From UBA4874 sp002399435 (GTDB lineage Bacteria; Bacillota; Clostridia; Caldicoprobacterales; DTU083), in the NCBI GenBank assembly GCA_036823195.1, contig DAISGI010000016.1:1-53044 (forward strand): DNA of 53,044 nucleotides, written 5' to 3'. A model generated the notes under the pieces. The model saw only the letters and a program-made list of their open reading frames with translations, made no database searches and had not been told where the DNA came from. Each line of letters begins with the position of its first letter. The stretch's first letter is position 1. Made by a program: the position numbers and the translations under genes. Shown in pieces: positions 42,069 to 50,535 of this stretch.

Positions 42069-43196
42069 ATGAAAGAATATGGAATCGGAATCATTGGCTT
42101 TGGTTTCATGGGAAAAGTCCATACTTACGGGTATCAGACCATTCCGTTCTATTACAGGGATCTGCCTTTCCGGACAAGACTTGTGGGTGTTTGCACGGCT
42201 CATCCGAAAACAGCGCAGAAGGCAAAAGAGCTTTACGGCTTCTCCTTTGCAACCACGGATCCCAGTGAGATATGGAACCATCCTTCGGTGGACATCGTTG
42301 ATATCTGCACTCCAAATATCTTTCACAAAAATCAGGTGATCCAGGCATTAAAGGCCGGAAAGCATGTCTACTGTGAAAAGCCGCTGACCACCGGCTATTC
42401 GGATGCAAAGGAGATCGTATCCGTCCTGGACGATACAGAAGTCATAACCCAGATGACATTTCAGAACCGGTTTCTCCCTGCTGTCCTGCGGGCAAAGAAG
42501 CTGCTGGAGGAAGGCAGGCTCGGCAGGATTCTTTCTTTTCGTGCGTGCTATCTGCATTCCGGTTCCGTGGACCCGAATCAGCCCATCGGCTGGAGACAGG
42601 ACAAGGCAATGGGCGGCGGAGTCCTTTTCGACCTGGGATCCCATGTGCTGGACATCATCTATTATCTGATTGGCAAATATCAAAGCATTCTGGCAAAGAA
42701 CACCATTCTCTGCCCGCAGCGTCCGGCTCCGGACGGCACAAGGAAAGAGATCTCTGCGGAGGATCAGTCCCTGATGCTGGTTCAGATGAAGAATGGAAGC
42801 ACCGGGGTGATCGAAGCGTCGAAGATCGCCACGGGAATGAACGATGAGATGCGATTTGAAATTCATGGAGACCGGGGAGCCATCCGGTTCAATCTCATGG
42901 ATCCCAGTTACCTGGAGTTTTATGACAACACAAAACCGGACCAGCCCATCGGAGGAGAAAGGGGATTTACCCGCATTGAAACGGTCCAGCATTTTCCCGA
43001 ACCGGGCGGGGCATTTGTTTCCCCCAAAGCACCCATCGGATGGATCCGCGGACACGTCCACTGCCTTTACAGATTTCTGAACTGCGTTTATGAAGGCAAA
43101 CAGGCCAGTCCTTCCCTGCGGGACGGAGCCTATATCCAATATGTCATGGAAAAGGCCTTTGAGTCCGATCGAACCTCCCGTTGGGTGAAATTATGA
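42069..43196 (+). CDS. Gfo/Idh/MocA-family oxidoreductase
   Basis: 375 residues from ATG 42069; AAGGAGG is 8 bases upstream. Rossmann fold with GIIGFGFMGKVH at the N-terminus, DIVDICTPN and the family motif YCEKPLTT; the catalytic-region sequence GGGVLFDLGSHVLD carries the conserved Asp/His pair. It should oxidise or dehydrate a sugar or inositol derivative with NAD(P). No partner gene points to the substrate. Transcribed in the same direction as degV, 73 bases apart, but degV has its own promoter. Confidence 0.88.
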   Translation: MKEYGIGIIGFGFMGKVHTYGYQTIPFYYRDLPFRTRLVGVCTAHPKTAQKAKELYGFSFATTDPSEIWNHPSVDIVDICTPNIFHKNQVIQALKAGKHVYCEKPLTTGYSDAKEIVSVLDDTEVITQMTFQNRFLPAVLRAKKLLEEGRLGRILSFRACYLHSGSVDPNQPIGWRQDKAMGGGVLFDLGSHVLDIIYYLIGKYQSILAKNTILCPQRPAPDGTRKEISAEDQSLMLVQMKNGSTGVIEASKIATGMNDEMRFEIHGDRGAIRFNLMDPSYLEFYDNTKPDQPIGGERGFTRIETVQHFPEPGGAFVSPKAPIGWIRGHVHCLYRFLNCVYEGKQASPSLRDGAYIQYVMEKAFESDRTSRWVKL

Positions 43197-43208
43197 CAAA
43201 AGGTTTTC

Positions 43209-43237
43209 TTGTTCTCTTTAACGGTTCATGTTAAAAT
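43209..43237 (+). promoter_or_regulatory. Sigma-A promoter of degV
   Basis: TTGTTC and TAAAAT are 17 bases apart, 33 bases before the start codon. Confidence 0.6.
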
Positions 43238-43269
43238 AGAGCATAGCTATTTGAAAAAGGGATGAAGAA

Positions 43270-44103
43270 ATGAAATTTAATATATTTGCAGACAGCAGCT
43301 GTGATGTAACAGAAGATCTGCAGAAAAAAACAGGCGTGGAGCTGATCCCGCTCACCATGCGTCTTGGTGAAAAAAGTTACAAAGATGATAAAAGCCTGAA
43401 CATCAGTGAATATATCAAAGCCATGAAGGAATACAAAAGCCACCCGAAAACCTCTTGTCCATCCATTCAGGATTTTATGGATAAGTTCCGCGAAAGCGAC
43501 AATAACTTTGTCGTCACCATTTCCTCCAAACTCAGTGGAACCTATAATGCCGCCGTTCAGGCAAAAAATATCATCCAGGAAGAGTTCAGTAATAAATTTA
43601 TCCATGTTTTTGATTCCAAAAGTGCTTCAATCGGCGAAACCATGGTTCATCTTAAGATTTACGAATACATAAAGAAGAATATGGAAAACAACGAAATCGT
43701 GGAAAAGGTCACCAGGTATATTGAAGAAATGAAAACCTTCTTTTTGCTGGAGGACCTGGACAACCTGACAAAGGCAGGCAGACTGAATCCCATTGTGGCC
43801 AAAGCGGCAAATATTCTTTCCATCAAACCCGTCATGGGTTCCCATGATGGATCCATCCGCCTGGTCAGCAAGGTAAGGGGCTATAAAAGGGCGTTTCAGC
43901 GTCTGATCGACATTATAGGGGAAGAAGGTACCCATCTGGAGGACAAGGTATTGGGCATCTCGCACTGCAACTGCCTCCAAAGAGCGCAGAAGCTGAAGGA
44001 AGAGATCCAGAAAAGATACGCTTTCAAGGACATTATCATTGCGGAAATGGGAGGCCTCAGTGCCACTTACGCGAATCAGGGCGGATTGGTCATTGCGTTT
44101 TGA
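43270..44103 (+). CDS. DegV-family fatty-acid-binding protein
   Basis: 277 residues. The N-terminal NIFADSSCDV, the SCPSIQDF loop, ISSKLSGTYNAA and the C-terminal GGLSATYANQGGLVIAF are the family hallmarks. DegV/FakB proteins bind a fatty acid and present it to a kinase (FakA). No fakA is in the window. The ribosome binding site is AGGGATGAAG close to the ATG. Single gene, followed by a strong terminator. Confidence 0.93.
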   Translation: MKFNIFADSSCDVTEDLQKKTGVELIPLTMRLGEKSYKDDKSLNISEYIKAMKEYKSHPKTSCPSIQDFMDKFRESDNNFVVTISSKLSGTYNAAVQAKNIIQEEFSNKFIHVFDSKSASIGETMVHLKIYEYIKKNMENNEIVEKVTRYIEEMKTFFLLEDLDNLTKAGRLNPIVAKAANILSIKPVMGSHDGSIRLVSKVRGYKRAFQRLIDIIGEEGTHLEDKVLGISHCNCLQRAQKLKEEIQKRYAFKDIIIAEMGGLSATYANQGGLVIAF

Positions 44104-44132
44104 CAGCAGCCCGTTAAAATTCCAAACATACG

Positions 44133-44164
44133 AAAGTCCGGCAGCAGGGCTCTGCCGGACTTTT
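44133..44164. terminator. Terminator between degV and the CxxC gene
   Basis: A 12-bp stem (AAAGTCCGGCAG/CTGCCGGACTTT) with a 7-base loop and TTTTCTT after it on the plus strand; convergent genes share it. Confidence 0.85.
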
Positions 44165-44165
44165 C

Positions 44166-44429
44166 TTACCCTTCATAGGCCTTCTGAAACAGATCCGCCA
44201 CCATCTCCCGGCTTGCCGCTCCTTCATGAAACTTTTTGCCGTCCAGATAATAGGTAGGCACATAGTAGTAATCATATCGTTCTGCAATATCCGGATGCTG
44301 CACTTCATCAATGATCTCAATGTCCAGATCCCGGTATTCCGGGTGCTCATCAAAAAGCTCCTGCATATAGGATCTGGCATTCGCACAATAGGGACATCCT
44401 TCCATAACAAACATCAGAATTTTCTTCAT
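44166..44429 (-). CDS. Thioredoxin/glutaredoxin-fold protein with CPYC site
   Basis: 87 residues from ATG 44427-44429; GAGG is rather far upstream (about 12-15 bases), so the start rests mainly on the fold. MKKILMFVMEGCPYCANARS carries the redox motif CPYC near residue 12, and VPTYYLDGKKFHEGA holds the cis-Pro loop. A small cytoplasmic thiol-disulfide exchange protein. It is the last gene of the hexokinase/MutS-like group, 173 bases downstream, so it may be expressed separately. Confidence 0.85.
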   Translation of the reverse strand: MKKILMFVMEGCPYCANARSYMQELFDEHPEYRDLDIEIIDEVQHPDIAERYDYYYVPTYYLDGKKFHEGAASREMVADLFQKAYEG

Positions 44430-44602
44430 GGATTGTTCCCACTCCTCTCGTTGGCAGGCCTTACGTCGGTTCGCTCCCATGTATGAGGCTCGTTCCCACT
44501 TTCATGGAAGCCGTTTCCTTTCCAGCCTCCCGGACCATTATGAGATACTCTTACCCGGATTTCCACCGGAACTAACAAAAGGATATCCACCTTTGCATGG
44601 AT

Positions 44603-46456
44603 TTATCCCTTTCTATCCGATGGTCTGTCAGACAGCGCATCCATTTCCGCTTCGGGAATATCCATCCCCGCCATCTTCATCAGATAAATGGCATTCCGGG
44701 TATTGGAAACGCCTTTCCGGAGTTTGTAGTCAAAGAAAAGTTTCCCTTCCCGGTAATACTCCCGAAAATGATAGTTTCGGATCCTGCCGTCCTCCTTTTC
44801 CAGATCTCCCAACTCCACGTCATGGGTGGACACAAAGCCGACGGCTCCTTCCGAGCTGAGCAGTTTGATCAAAATCCGCGCTCCGGTATGCCGGTCCCGG
44901 GAGTTGGTCCCCTTAAAGATTTCATCCAACAGGAAAAAGACCGGCCTGCCCTTCTTTGCCGCTTCAATCATTCGCTTGATCCGAAGAAGCTCCGCATAGA
45001 AGGAAGAAATCCTGCCTTCCAGATCATCCCGGACCCGCATGGAGGTATAAAGATCGAATACGGTACAATGAAACTCCTTCGCGCAAACCGGGGCTCCTGC
45101 ATAAGCCAGTACCAGATTGATCCCGACAGTACGCAGCAACGTGCTTTTCCCCGACATATTGGAACCGGTGATCAGAAAGACCTGTCCGCTTTTCATCCGG
45201 TCGATGTCGTTGCATACCCTGTCCTCCGGCAGCAGCGGATGCCCCGCTTCCGCGGCAAACAAAAGGGAGCGGTCGTCTCCGTAGATTTTAGGAACCGCCC
45301 AGTCCGGATGATCATAATACAGGACGGCCAGACTGCACAGCGCTTCCATCTCCCCCAACGCCTCGATCCAGTCCCGGATCCGATCCCCGGATTGTTCCTT
45401 CCACTTCTCCAATACCACCATGGATTGGTAATCCCACAGAAAAAGAATATTGATGAGCCAATACAACTGGCTGTGCCGAACAGCGGTCCGGTCCATGATT
45501 CTTTCCAGTCCCTTTATTTGCCGGCATGCCGTCTCGCCCTGTTCATTGCGCAGTCCTTGCTGAAGCTTTTTTAAATAAGCAGAATGAAATTCCTGATCCT
45601 CTATTTTCTCCAGCATGGCCCGCTCCGTTTTGATATTGCCGAGAAAGGGGGCGACCACATCCAGAATCTGCTTTCGTTCCGTATAATGATAAGCCGTCAG
45701 TCCCATTTGAAGAAGCAGAAAAAGATAGGGAATGAAAAAAGGGAAAGCAGGAAATACAAACGCAGCAGTGAAAAGGAGAATCAGCACCGGCGGCAGACTC
45801 TGAACCAGCCAGCGGACAGCAGGCCTGTGATATTGGGGACTGCGCTGCCGCACCCATTCGTAAAAAGGCCGGGGATCCTGAAATTTATCCGCGGAAAGCA
45901 ACGCCTCCGCCTGCAGCTGCTGCCGCCAATCCAGCAGCCCGGCCAGTTCCTTTGCCACTGCCTGGCGTTCCCGGATTTCCTCCGGCTTTTTGGGCGGATC
46001 GGTCAGCAGTTTTTTCAGAGCATTCCGGCCGGCAAAGGTTTTTGCCGTATTCATCCACTGAAACAGGGAATTCCGGCCAAACACATCCAGATCCTCCGAA
46101 AAGTCATGCTCCGGATCCTGGTATTCCTTTCCGGTATCCTCAAGAGTCCTCCATTCCCCATTCAACCGCTTCAGGGAATCCTCATTGATCTTCCTCAGGA
46201 TATCGATACGGTCCTTCTCCCGTTTCAGGCGGTTATGCCGGACAACAAGATACAGGAACAGCAGCAGGGCAGACAGAAATACGGCAATGCCAGCCGTTTC
46301 CTGTTTATGAAAATACAGATACAGGAACCCTCCGAACCCAATCAGTGCCGTCAGCAGGCGGAAATTGCTGATCCGATTCAGCCGGGATGCCTGCTCCTCC
46401 CCTTGCTTTTGGTACTCTTTTGCTCTTTTCTCGTATTCCGATCCGGAATTGTTCAA
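44603..46456 (-). CDS. Membrane-anchored MutS-like ATPase
   Basis: 617 residues from a TTG directly after the hexokinase stop (TAA TTG), with GGAGG 7 bases upstream, so it is translationally coupled to hexokinase. Two hydrophobic helices (about 35-73) and a second hydrophobic pair (about 215-255) interrupt the N-terminal half. The C-terminal half is the MutS core: Walker A GSNMSGKSTL (about 432), Walker B VFFLLDEIFKGTNSRDR (about 505), and the STHDVEL switch, then FFDYKLRKG and TRNAIYL. The mismatch-recognition and connector domains of MutS are absent. Related proteins are annotated only as MutS family; a mismatch-repair role is unlikely and the membrane link is unexplained. Confidence 0.83.
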   Translation of the reverse strand: MNNSGSEYEKRAKEYQKQGEEQASRLNRISNFRLLTALIGFGGFLYLYFHKQETAGIAVFLSALLLFLYLVVRHNRLKREKDRIDILRKINEDSLKRLNGEWRTLEDTGKEYQDPEHDFSEDLDVFGRNSLFQWMNTAKTFAGRNALKKLLTDPPKKPEEIRERQAVAKELAGLLDWRQQLQAEALLSADKFQDPRPFYEWVRQRSPQYHRPAVRWLVQSLPPVLILLFTAAFVFPAFPFFIPYLFLLLQMGLTAYHYTERKQILDVVAPFLGNIKTERAMLEKIEDQEFHSAYLKKLQQGLRNEQGETACRQIKGLERIMDRTAVRHSQLYWLINILFLWDYQSMVVLEKWKEQSGDRIRDWIEALGEMEALCSLAVLYYDHPDWAVPKIYGDDRSLLFAAEAGHPLLPEDRVCNDIDRMKSGQVFLITGSNMSGKSTLLRTVGINLVLAYAGAPVCAKEFHCTVFDLYTSMRVRDDLEGRISSFYAELLRIKRMIEAAKKGRPVFFLLDEIFKGTNSRDRHTGARILIKLLSSEGAVGFVSTHDVELGDLEKEDGRIRNYHFREYYREGKLFFDYKLRKGVSNTRNAIYLMKMAGMDIPEAEMDALSDRPSDRKG

Positions 46457-48003
46457 TTAAAAGCCTCCAATGTCCTTTCCGCCCAGGAATCCACGGGTTT
46501 TCCATCCTGGCTGAGATGAAAGCTTTGCCAGAGCGGCAATCGCGGAGNNNNNNNNNNNNNNNNNNNNNNNNNNNNNNNNNNNNNNNNNNNNNNNNNNNNN
46601 NNNNNNNNNNNNNNNNNNNNNNNNNNNNNNNNNNNNNNNNNNNNNNNACGGGTTTTCCATCCTGGCTGAGATGAAAGCTTTGCCAGAGCGGCAATCGCGG
46701 AGCCGGTCAGATTGGCGTTTTTCACCTCAACAAATGTATGATACTGTCCCAGCTTGCCGTTCAGCCAGGTCTTCATATAACGCTCCACCCTGCCGGGAAA
46801 ATCCTTTGTCTTGTAAAAGGTGGAACCATCTGCCGTAATGCACACCGGCCTTGCGGGATCCTTTCCCTTCCCCGTTTTCATGATGACAGCAGACAGATTG
46901 ACGGCAGACAGCTTGGCCGCTCTCTCAATCAGCGAATCAATCAGGAAATACAGGGTGGTACGGTCGGTCCTTCCTTCCTCCGGATCCGGACTGCAGAAGC
47001 CGGCCAGAGGATTGTCCCCATAGGGGGCATGCAAAAAATCGTCCGCTTCCTTGGTGCTCAGTGTCGGAATACCCCGCAAGGCATTGCTCAGCGTTTTCGA
47101 AAACAGCCCCTCCTCTCCGGCGTCCCTGAGCAGGGTGTAGGAAAGTCCCCCCAGGTAGGCGCCGGAAATCTTCTTTTCAAAGGTGGACTCCCCCGGGTTC
47201 ACAGTGGTTGCATCAAATTCCCTGTCGATCTTTCCGGACGGGGATTTCGCATAGGCGCCGGATTCCATATTGATCACCATGGTATCATAGCTTCCACACT
47301 CTTCCCGAAGCTTGCCGATATTGGCGCCTTCCTCAATATAGCTGGTATTGGTGCCGGTACCCAGGATGTATCCCACAAAGCTGTCATAATGCATTCTGGG
47401 AAAAGCTGCTTTTCCTCCGAGCAAGGTGGCGACGGTATCGTTCAGCAGCACAATGCGCTTCCGCTCCGTAACTCCCTCGCTCTCAAGCGCCTTCAGAATC
47501 CCTGCCCCCACAGGCTGTCCGATCATGTTCTGAACCCGGATCTCCTTGCTGAAACGAATTAATCTGCCGTCCCCGTTGGGAAGGATATCGGTGGGATAGG
47601 AGAAGCAAAATCCGATTTTATTGCTCTTGTGGATCACCGGCTTTAAATACTCCGCTGCCGTATGAAAAAACTCATCCCTGTCCACTTCTTCTCCGGCCCC
47701 AGGCATGGGATAATTTTCAAAATCATCAATGACAGGCTCTTTGTCCTTATTAAAGCAAACCACAGCGATTCGAAAATTGGTCCCCCCCGCATCCATTACA
47801 ATCACCGGTTCATTGGATGGGATCTCCTCTGTCATGGGAATATAGGTGGGAAGCATATCCAGACAATCCTCATCTCCATCCAGCCCTTTCTGCATATCCT
47901 GCAAAAATATCCTGCATTCCTTCATAAAGTCCATGCTTTCATGGTCCATTCCGTTTTTCTGCAGAAAGCTTTGAACTCTTGCCCTGATTTCCTTCTCCGC
48001 CAC
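46457..48003 (-). CDS. Hexokinase, interrupted by an assembly gap
   Basis: GTG start at 48001-48003 with GAGAGGGG 7 bases upstream. With the gap collapsed the frame is 463 residues ending GGKDIGGF at 46457. Hexokinase motifs: phosphate-1 loop VMDAGGTNFRIAV, FCFSYPTD, catalytic Asp in VLLNDTVATLLGG, LGTGTNTSYIE and the C-terminal ITADGSTFYK. This is the eukaryote-like hexokinase fold seen in some Clostridia. It phosphorylates glucose or other hexoses with ATP. As printed, the N run puts the tail out of frame; see the gap entry. The next gene begins at its stop codon. Confidence 0.87.
46493..46702. other. Scaffold gap with 55-base duplicated flanks
   Basis: One hundred N (46548-46647) are flanked by two identical 55-base copies, 46493-46547 and 46648-46702. 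Removing the Ns and one copy (155 bases) rejoins the hexokinase frame exactly. This is a contig-overlap artefact, not a biological repeat. The coordinates downstream of it are therefore about 155 too large. Confidence 0.92.
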
Positions 48004-48070
48004 TTTTGTACCCCTCTCGCAAGCATTTCTGTGTTCAGACTTTTCATTCAATATTATATAGAAGATCCCA

Positions 48071-48144
48071 CAAAATGCAATATGAAACCCTGGTCCCGGA
48101 TGTCCTTCAAAATGCAATATGAAACCTTGTCTGCCCCGGATGTC
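48071..48144. repeat. Two direct copies of a 34-37-base sequence
   Basis: CAAAATGCAATATGAAACC followed by a C/T-rich spacer and CCGGATGTC occurs at 48071-48104 and 48108-48144, filling the interval between the hexokinase start region and the amidohydrolase stop codon. Confidence 0.75.
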
Positions 48145-49304
48145 TATTCCGGCTTTTTAACTGCCTTTCCATCAATAAAGACCCAGACTGTTTTCGTACG
48201 AAAATCCAGGGGATCCCCATCGTAGAGAACAATATCCGCGTCCTTTCCGGGCTCCAGGCTGCCGACCCGATCCCCGATTCCGGTGATTTCCGCGGCGTTG
48301 ATGGTAATGGATTTCAAGGCCTCCGTTTCGTCCATGCCCTCCCGGACCGCAAGTGCGGCACAGACAGATAGGTATTGGTTCGGAATGACCGGATGATCAC
48401 TCATCATGGCTACTTTGATCCCGGCCCGGGACAGAATCCCCGGCGCCCGGAAGGTCAGGTTTTTCAGCTCAACCTTGCTCCGATCACTGAATAAGGGACC
48501 TACAATGACCTTGGCGTTTGCTTTCCGCAGATAATCGGTAATGAGGTAGCCTTCCGTGCAATGCTCCAGGGTGATATCAATGTGAAACTCCCTGGCAATG
48601 CGCAAAGCAGTCAGAATATCATCCGCCCGGTGCGCATGGGCCTTGATGGGAATCTCCCGGTTCAACACCATCCCCAGGGCCTCCATTTTCAGATCCCTCT
48701 CCGGCATTTTATCCGGATCCGCTTTCCCCCGCTCCAGTTTCTTCTGATATTCCTGTGCCCGGACCAGGGCTTCCCGCAGAATGGCAGCCGTCGCCATACG
48801 GGTGCTGGGGGCTTTGTGCTGATTGTGATAGACCCGTTTCGGATTTTCCCCAAAAGCCACCTTCACGGCAAGAGGTGCCTTCACGATCATATCATCCACG
48901 CTGTGGCCAAAGGTCTTCAGCGCCGCAAACTGCCCGCCTATGACATTGGCGCTTCCCGGACCGGTCACCACGGTGGTGACGCCATGCTCCCTGGCTTCCT
49001 GAAAACAATAATCCTCCGGATTGACGGCATCGATTGCCCGCAGTTCCGGCGTCACCGGATCGGTGGCCTCATTCCCGTCGTCCCCTTCAAAGCCGATGCC
49101 ATTCTCCCACATTCCGATATGGCAATGTGGATCGACGATGCCCGGCAGGACCCACATTCCCCGGGCATCCAGCTCCTTTGTCCCCTCCGGTGCGTCCAGG
49201 TTTTCCCCCACCGCTTTGATCTTCTTCCCGTCGACGAGGATGTCGCCCCGCTCATAGTCCTTTTCCGCCATGGTGCGTACTTTTCCGTTTCGAATCAAAA
49301 ACAA
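48144..49304 (-). CDS. Amidohydrolase of the imidazolonepropionase-like group
   Basis: 386 residues from a TTG (49302-49304), 6-7 bases after GGGGGA. The metal-dependent hydrolase signs are PGIVDPHCHIG (HxH), VAFGENPKR with a possible carbamylated Lys region, KAHAHRADD, TLEHCTEG and SDHPV (final Asp). A small N-terminal beta domain (MFLIRNGKVRTM) and its C-terminal partner (DADIVLYDGDPLDFRTK) complete the fold. It hydrolyses an unknown cyclic amide or amino-acid derivative in the cytoplasm. Same strand as hexokinase but 141 bases upstream; no shared promoter seen. Confidence 0.86.
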   Translation of the reverse strand: MFLIRNGKVRTMAEKDYERGDILVDGKKIKAVGENLDAPEGTKELDARGMWVLPGIVDPHCHIGMWENGIGFEGDDGNEATDPVTPELRAIDAVNPEDYCFQEAREHGVTTVVTGPGSANVIGGQFAALKTFGHSVDDMIVKAPLAVKVAFGENPKRVYHNQHKAPSTRMATAAILREALVRAQEYQKKLERGKADPDKMPERDLKMEALGMVLNREIPIKAHAHRADDILTALRIAREFHIDITLEHCTEGYLITDYLRKANAKVIVGPLFSDRSKVELKNLTFRAPGILSRAGIKVAMMSDHPVIPNQYLSVCAALAVREGMDETEALKSITINAAEITGIGDRVGSLEPGKDADIVLYDGDPLDFRTKTVWVFIDGKAVKKPE

Positions 49305-49437
49305 AATAAATCCCCCGTTCCTCTTATTCTATTTCTATCATAATTCTTTTTTATGAAAGATTGCATTCCGCGCACAAACGCCTTTTCCACAATATGGGGA
49401 ACAAAAACCGTTTGCCTGGCAAAATTATATCATATTT

Positions 49438-50340
49438 CTAGGAGGCGTAGAACCTTTTTACTTTTCTGTATTCCTTCATAATATTGCGCAGGATATCCAC
49501 ATGCTTGAAATCATCGTGATACAGAATGTTGACTTCCCGTATCATACTGAGATTCTCAATGGGCAGCACCGTGATTTTCCCCTTCTTCAGCTCATCCAGA
49601 CACACACTGCGGGAAAGAATGGAAACGCCGATATCCCGCCGGATCAAATCCTTGATCGTTGCAATGTTATCCACTTCCATGATAACATTGAAATCATTGA
49701 GCGACAGATTATGGCTTTCCAGTTTTGCCGTAAAAAGATTCCTGGTCCCGGAGGATGGACTGCGGAGAATCAACGGCTGCTGTTTCAGCTCATTGATGGT
49801 TACCATGCTCCTTTTTGCCAAAGGATTGTTATTCGACACCACCAGCACCAGAGAATCAGTATCCAGCAGAAGGGAATGAATGCTTTTATCCTCTATCCTC
49901 CCCTCCACAACAGCCAGATCCAGCTCATAATTCTTCAGCTTCTTATAAAGGTTATTTATGGAGTCAGTAATAATCGTTATGTTGGTACCCGGGCTCTTTG
50001 TACTGAATTTGCCCAGCACTTCTGCTACAGCATTACTCTCTGCCGTGTGTGTCATTCCAACAGTCAGACGGCGGACATGGCGCTGCTCATCCTCGATATC
50101 CTGCTTCATGGATTCATACAGGCTGATCATCCGCCGGGCATACTGAATGACGATATACCCTTCGTTTGTAGGCTTTATCTTATTCCGGACACGATTGAAG
50201 ATCCTGATGTCCAGGTCCTTCTCCAATTGTTTTATATGCTGGGTTACAGCCGGCTGTGTCAGGGAAAGATGCTCTGCCGCACGGGTATAACTGTTATACT
50301 CAACCACTGCCAGCAATGTATACAGTTTTGGATCAATCAT
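49438..50340 (-). CDS. LysR-type transcriptional regulator
   Basis: 300 residues from ATG 50338-50340, 8 bases after GGAGG. N-terminal winged helix-turn-helix (YTLLAVVEYNSYTRAAEHL, LTQPAVTQHIKQLE) and a two-lobed effector domain (GTNITIITDSINNLY, LDLAVVEGRIED, DIGVSILS). It is divergent from the antiporter gene with 195 bases between the starts, so it most likely controls it and itself through the inverted repeat at 50378-50410. The effector is unknown. Confidence 0.92.
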   Translation of the reverse strand: MIDPKLYTLLAVVEYNSYTRAAEHLSLTQPAVTQHIKQLEKDLDIRIFNRVRNKIKPTNEGYIVIQYARRMISLYESMKQDIEDEQRHVRRLTVGMTHTAESNAVAEVLGKFSTKSPGTNITIITDSINNLYKKLKNYELDLAVVEGRIEDKSIHSLLLDTDSLVLVVSNNNPLAKRSMVTINELKQQPLILRSPSSGTRNLFTAKLESHNLSLNDFNVIMEVDNIATIKDLIRRDIGVSILSRSVCLDELKKGKITVLPIENLSMIREVNILYHDDFKHVDILRNIMKEYRKVKRFYAS

Positions 50341-50377
50341 TCGTTTCACCTCCATTATAATATATCGTTATAGGCTG

Positions 50378-50410
50378 CTAACAATTCATAAATTTACTTT
50401 ATGCTGTTAG
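50378..50410. promoter_or_regulatory. Inverted-repeat operator between lysR and the antiporter
   Basis: CTAACA (50378-50383) and TGTTAG (50405-50410) face each other; the arms continue inward as matching CATAAA motifs, giving two half-sites of about 13 bases. It covers the -35 of the antiporter promoter. Likely LysR-type binding site. Confidence 0.5.
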
Positions 50411-50421
50411 TCAACTATAAT
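50393..50421 (+). promoter_or_regulatory. Sigma-A promoter of the antiporter
   Basis: TTTACT and TATAAT are 17 bases apart, with a leader of about 110 bases before the start at 50536. Confidence 0.55.
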
Positions 50422-50535
50422 AATAACATAAGTTCGAAGGTACCGCAAGAATTCCTGTTTGGCTTGAACAGTCTTCCGGGATTCCTGTTGGATACTTTGA
50501 TCTAATATATATTGTTCTTTAGGGAGTGTACGTCG

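Noticed and set aside
46493..46702. True tandem duplication in hexokinase
   Set aside because: Exact 55-base flanks around exactly 100 N, with frame restored on collapse, point to a scaffold join.
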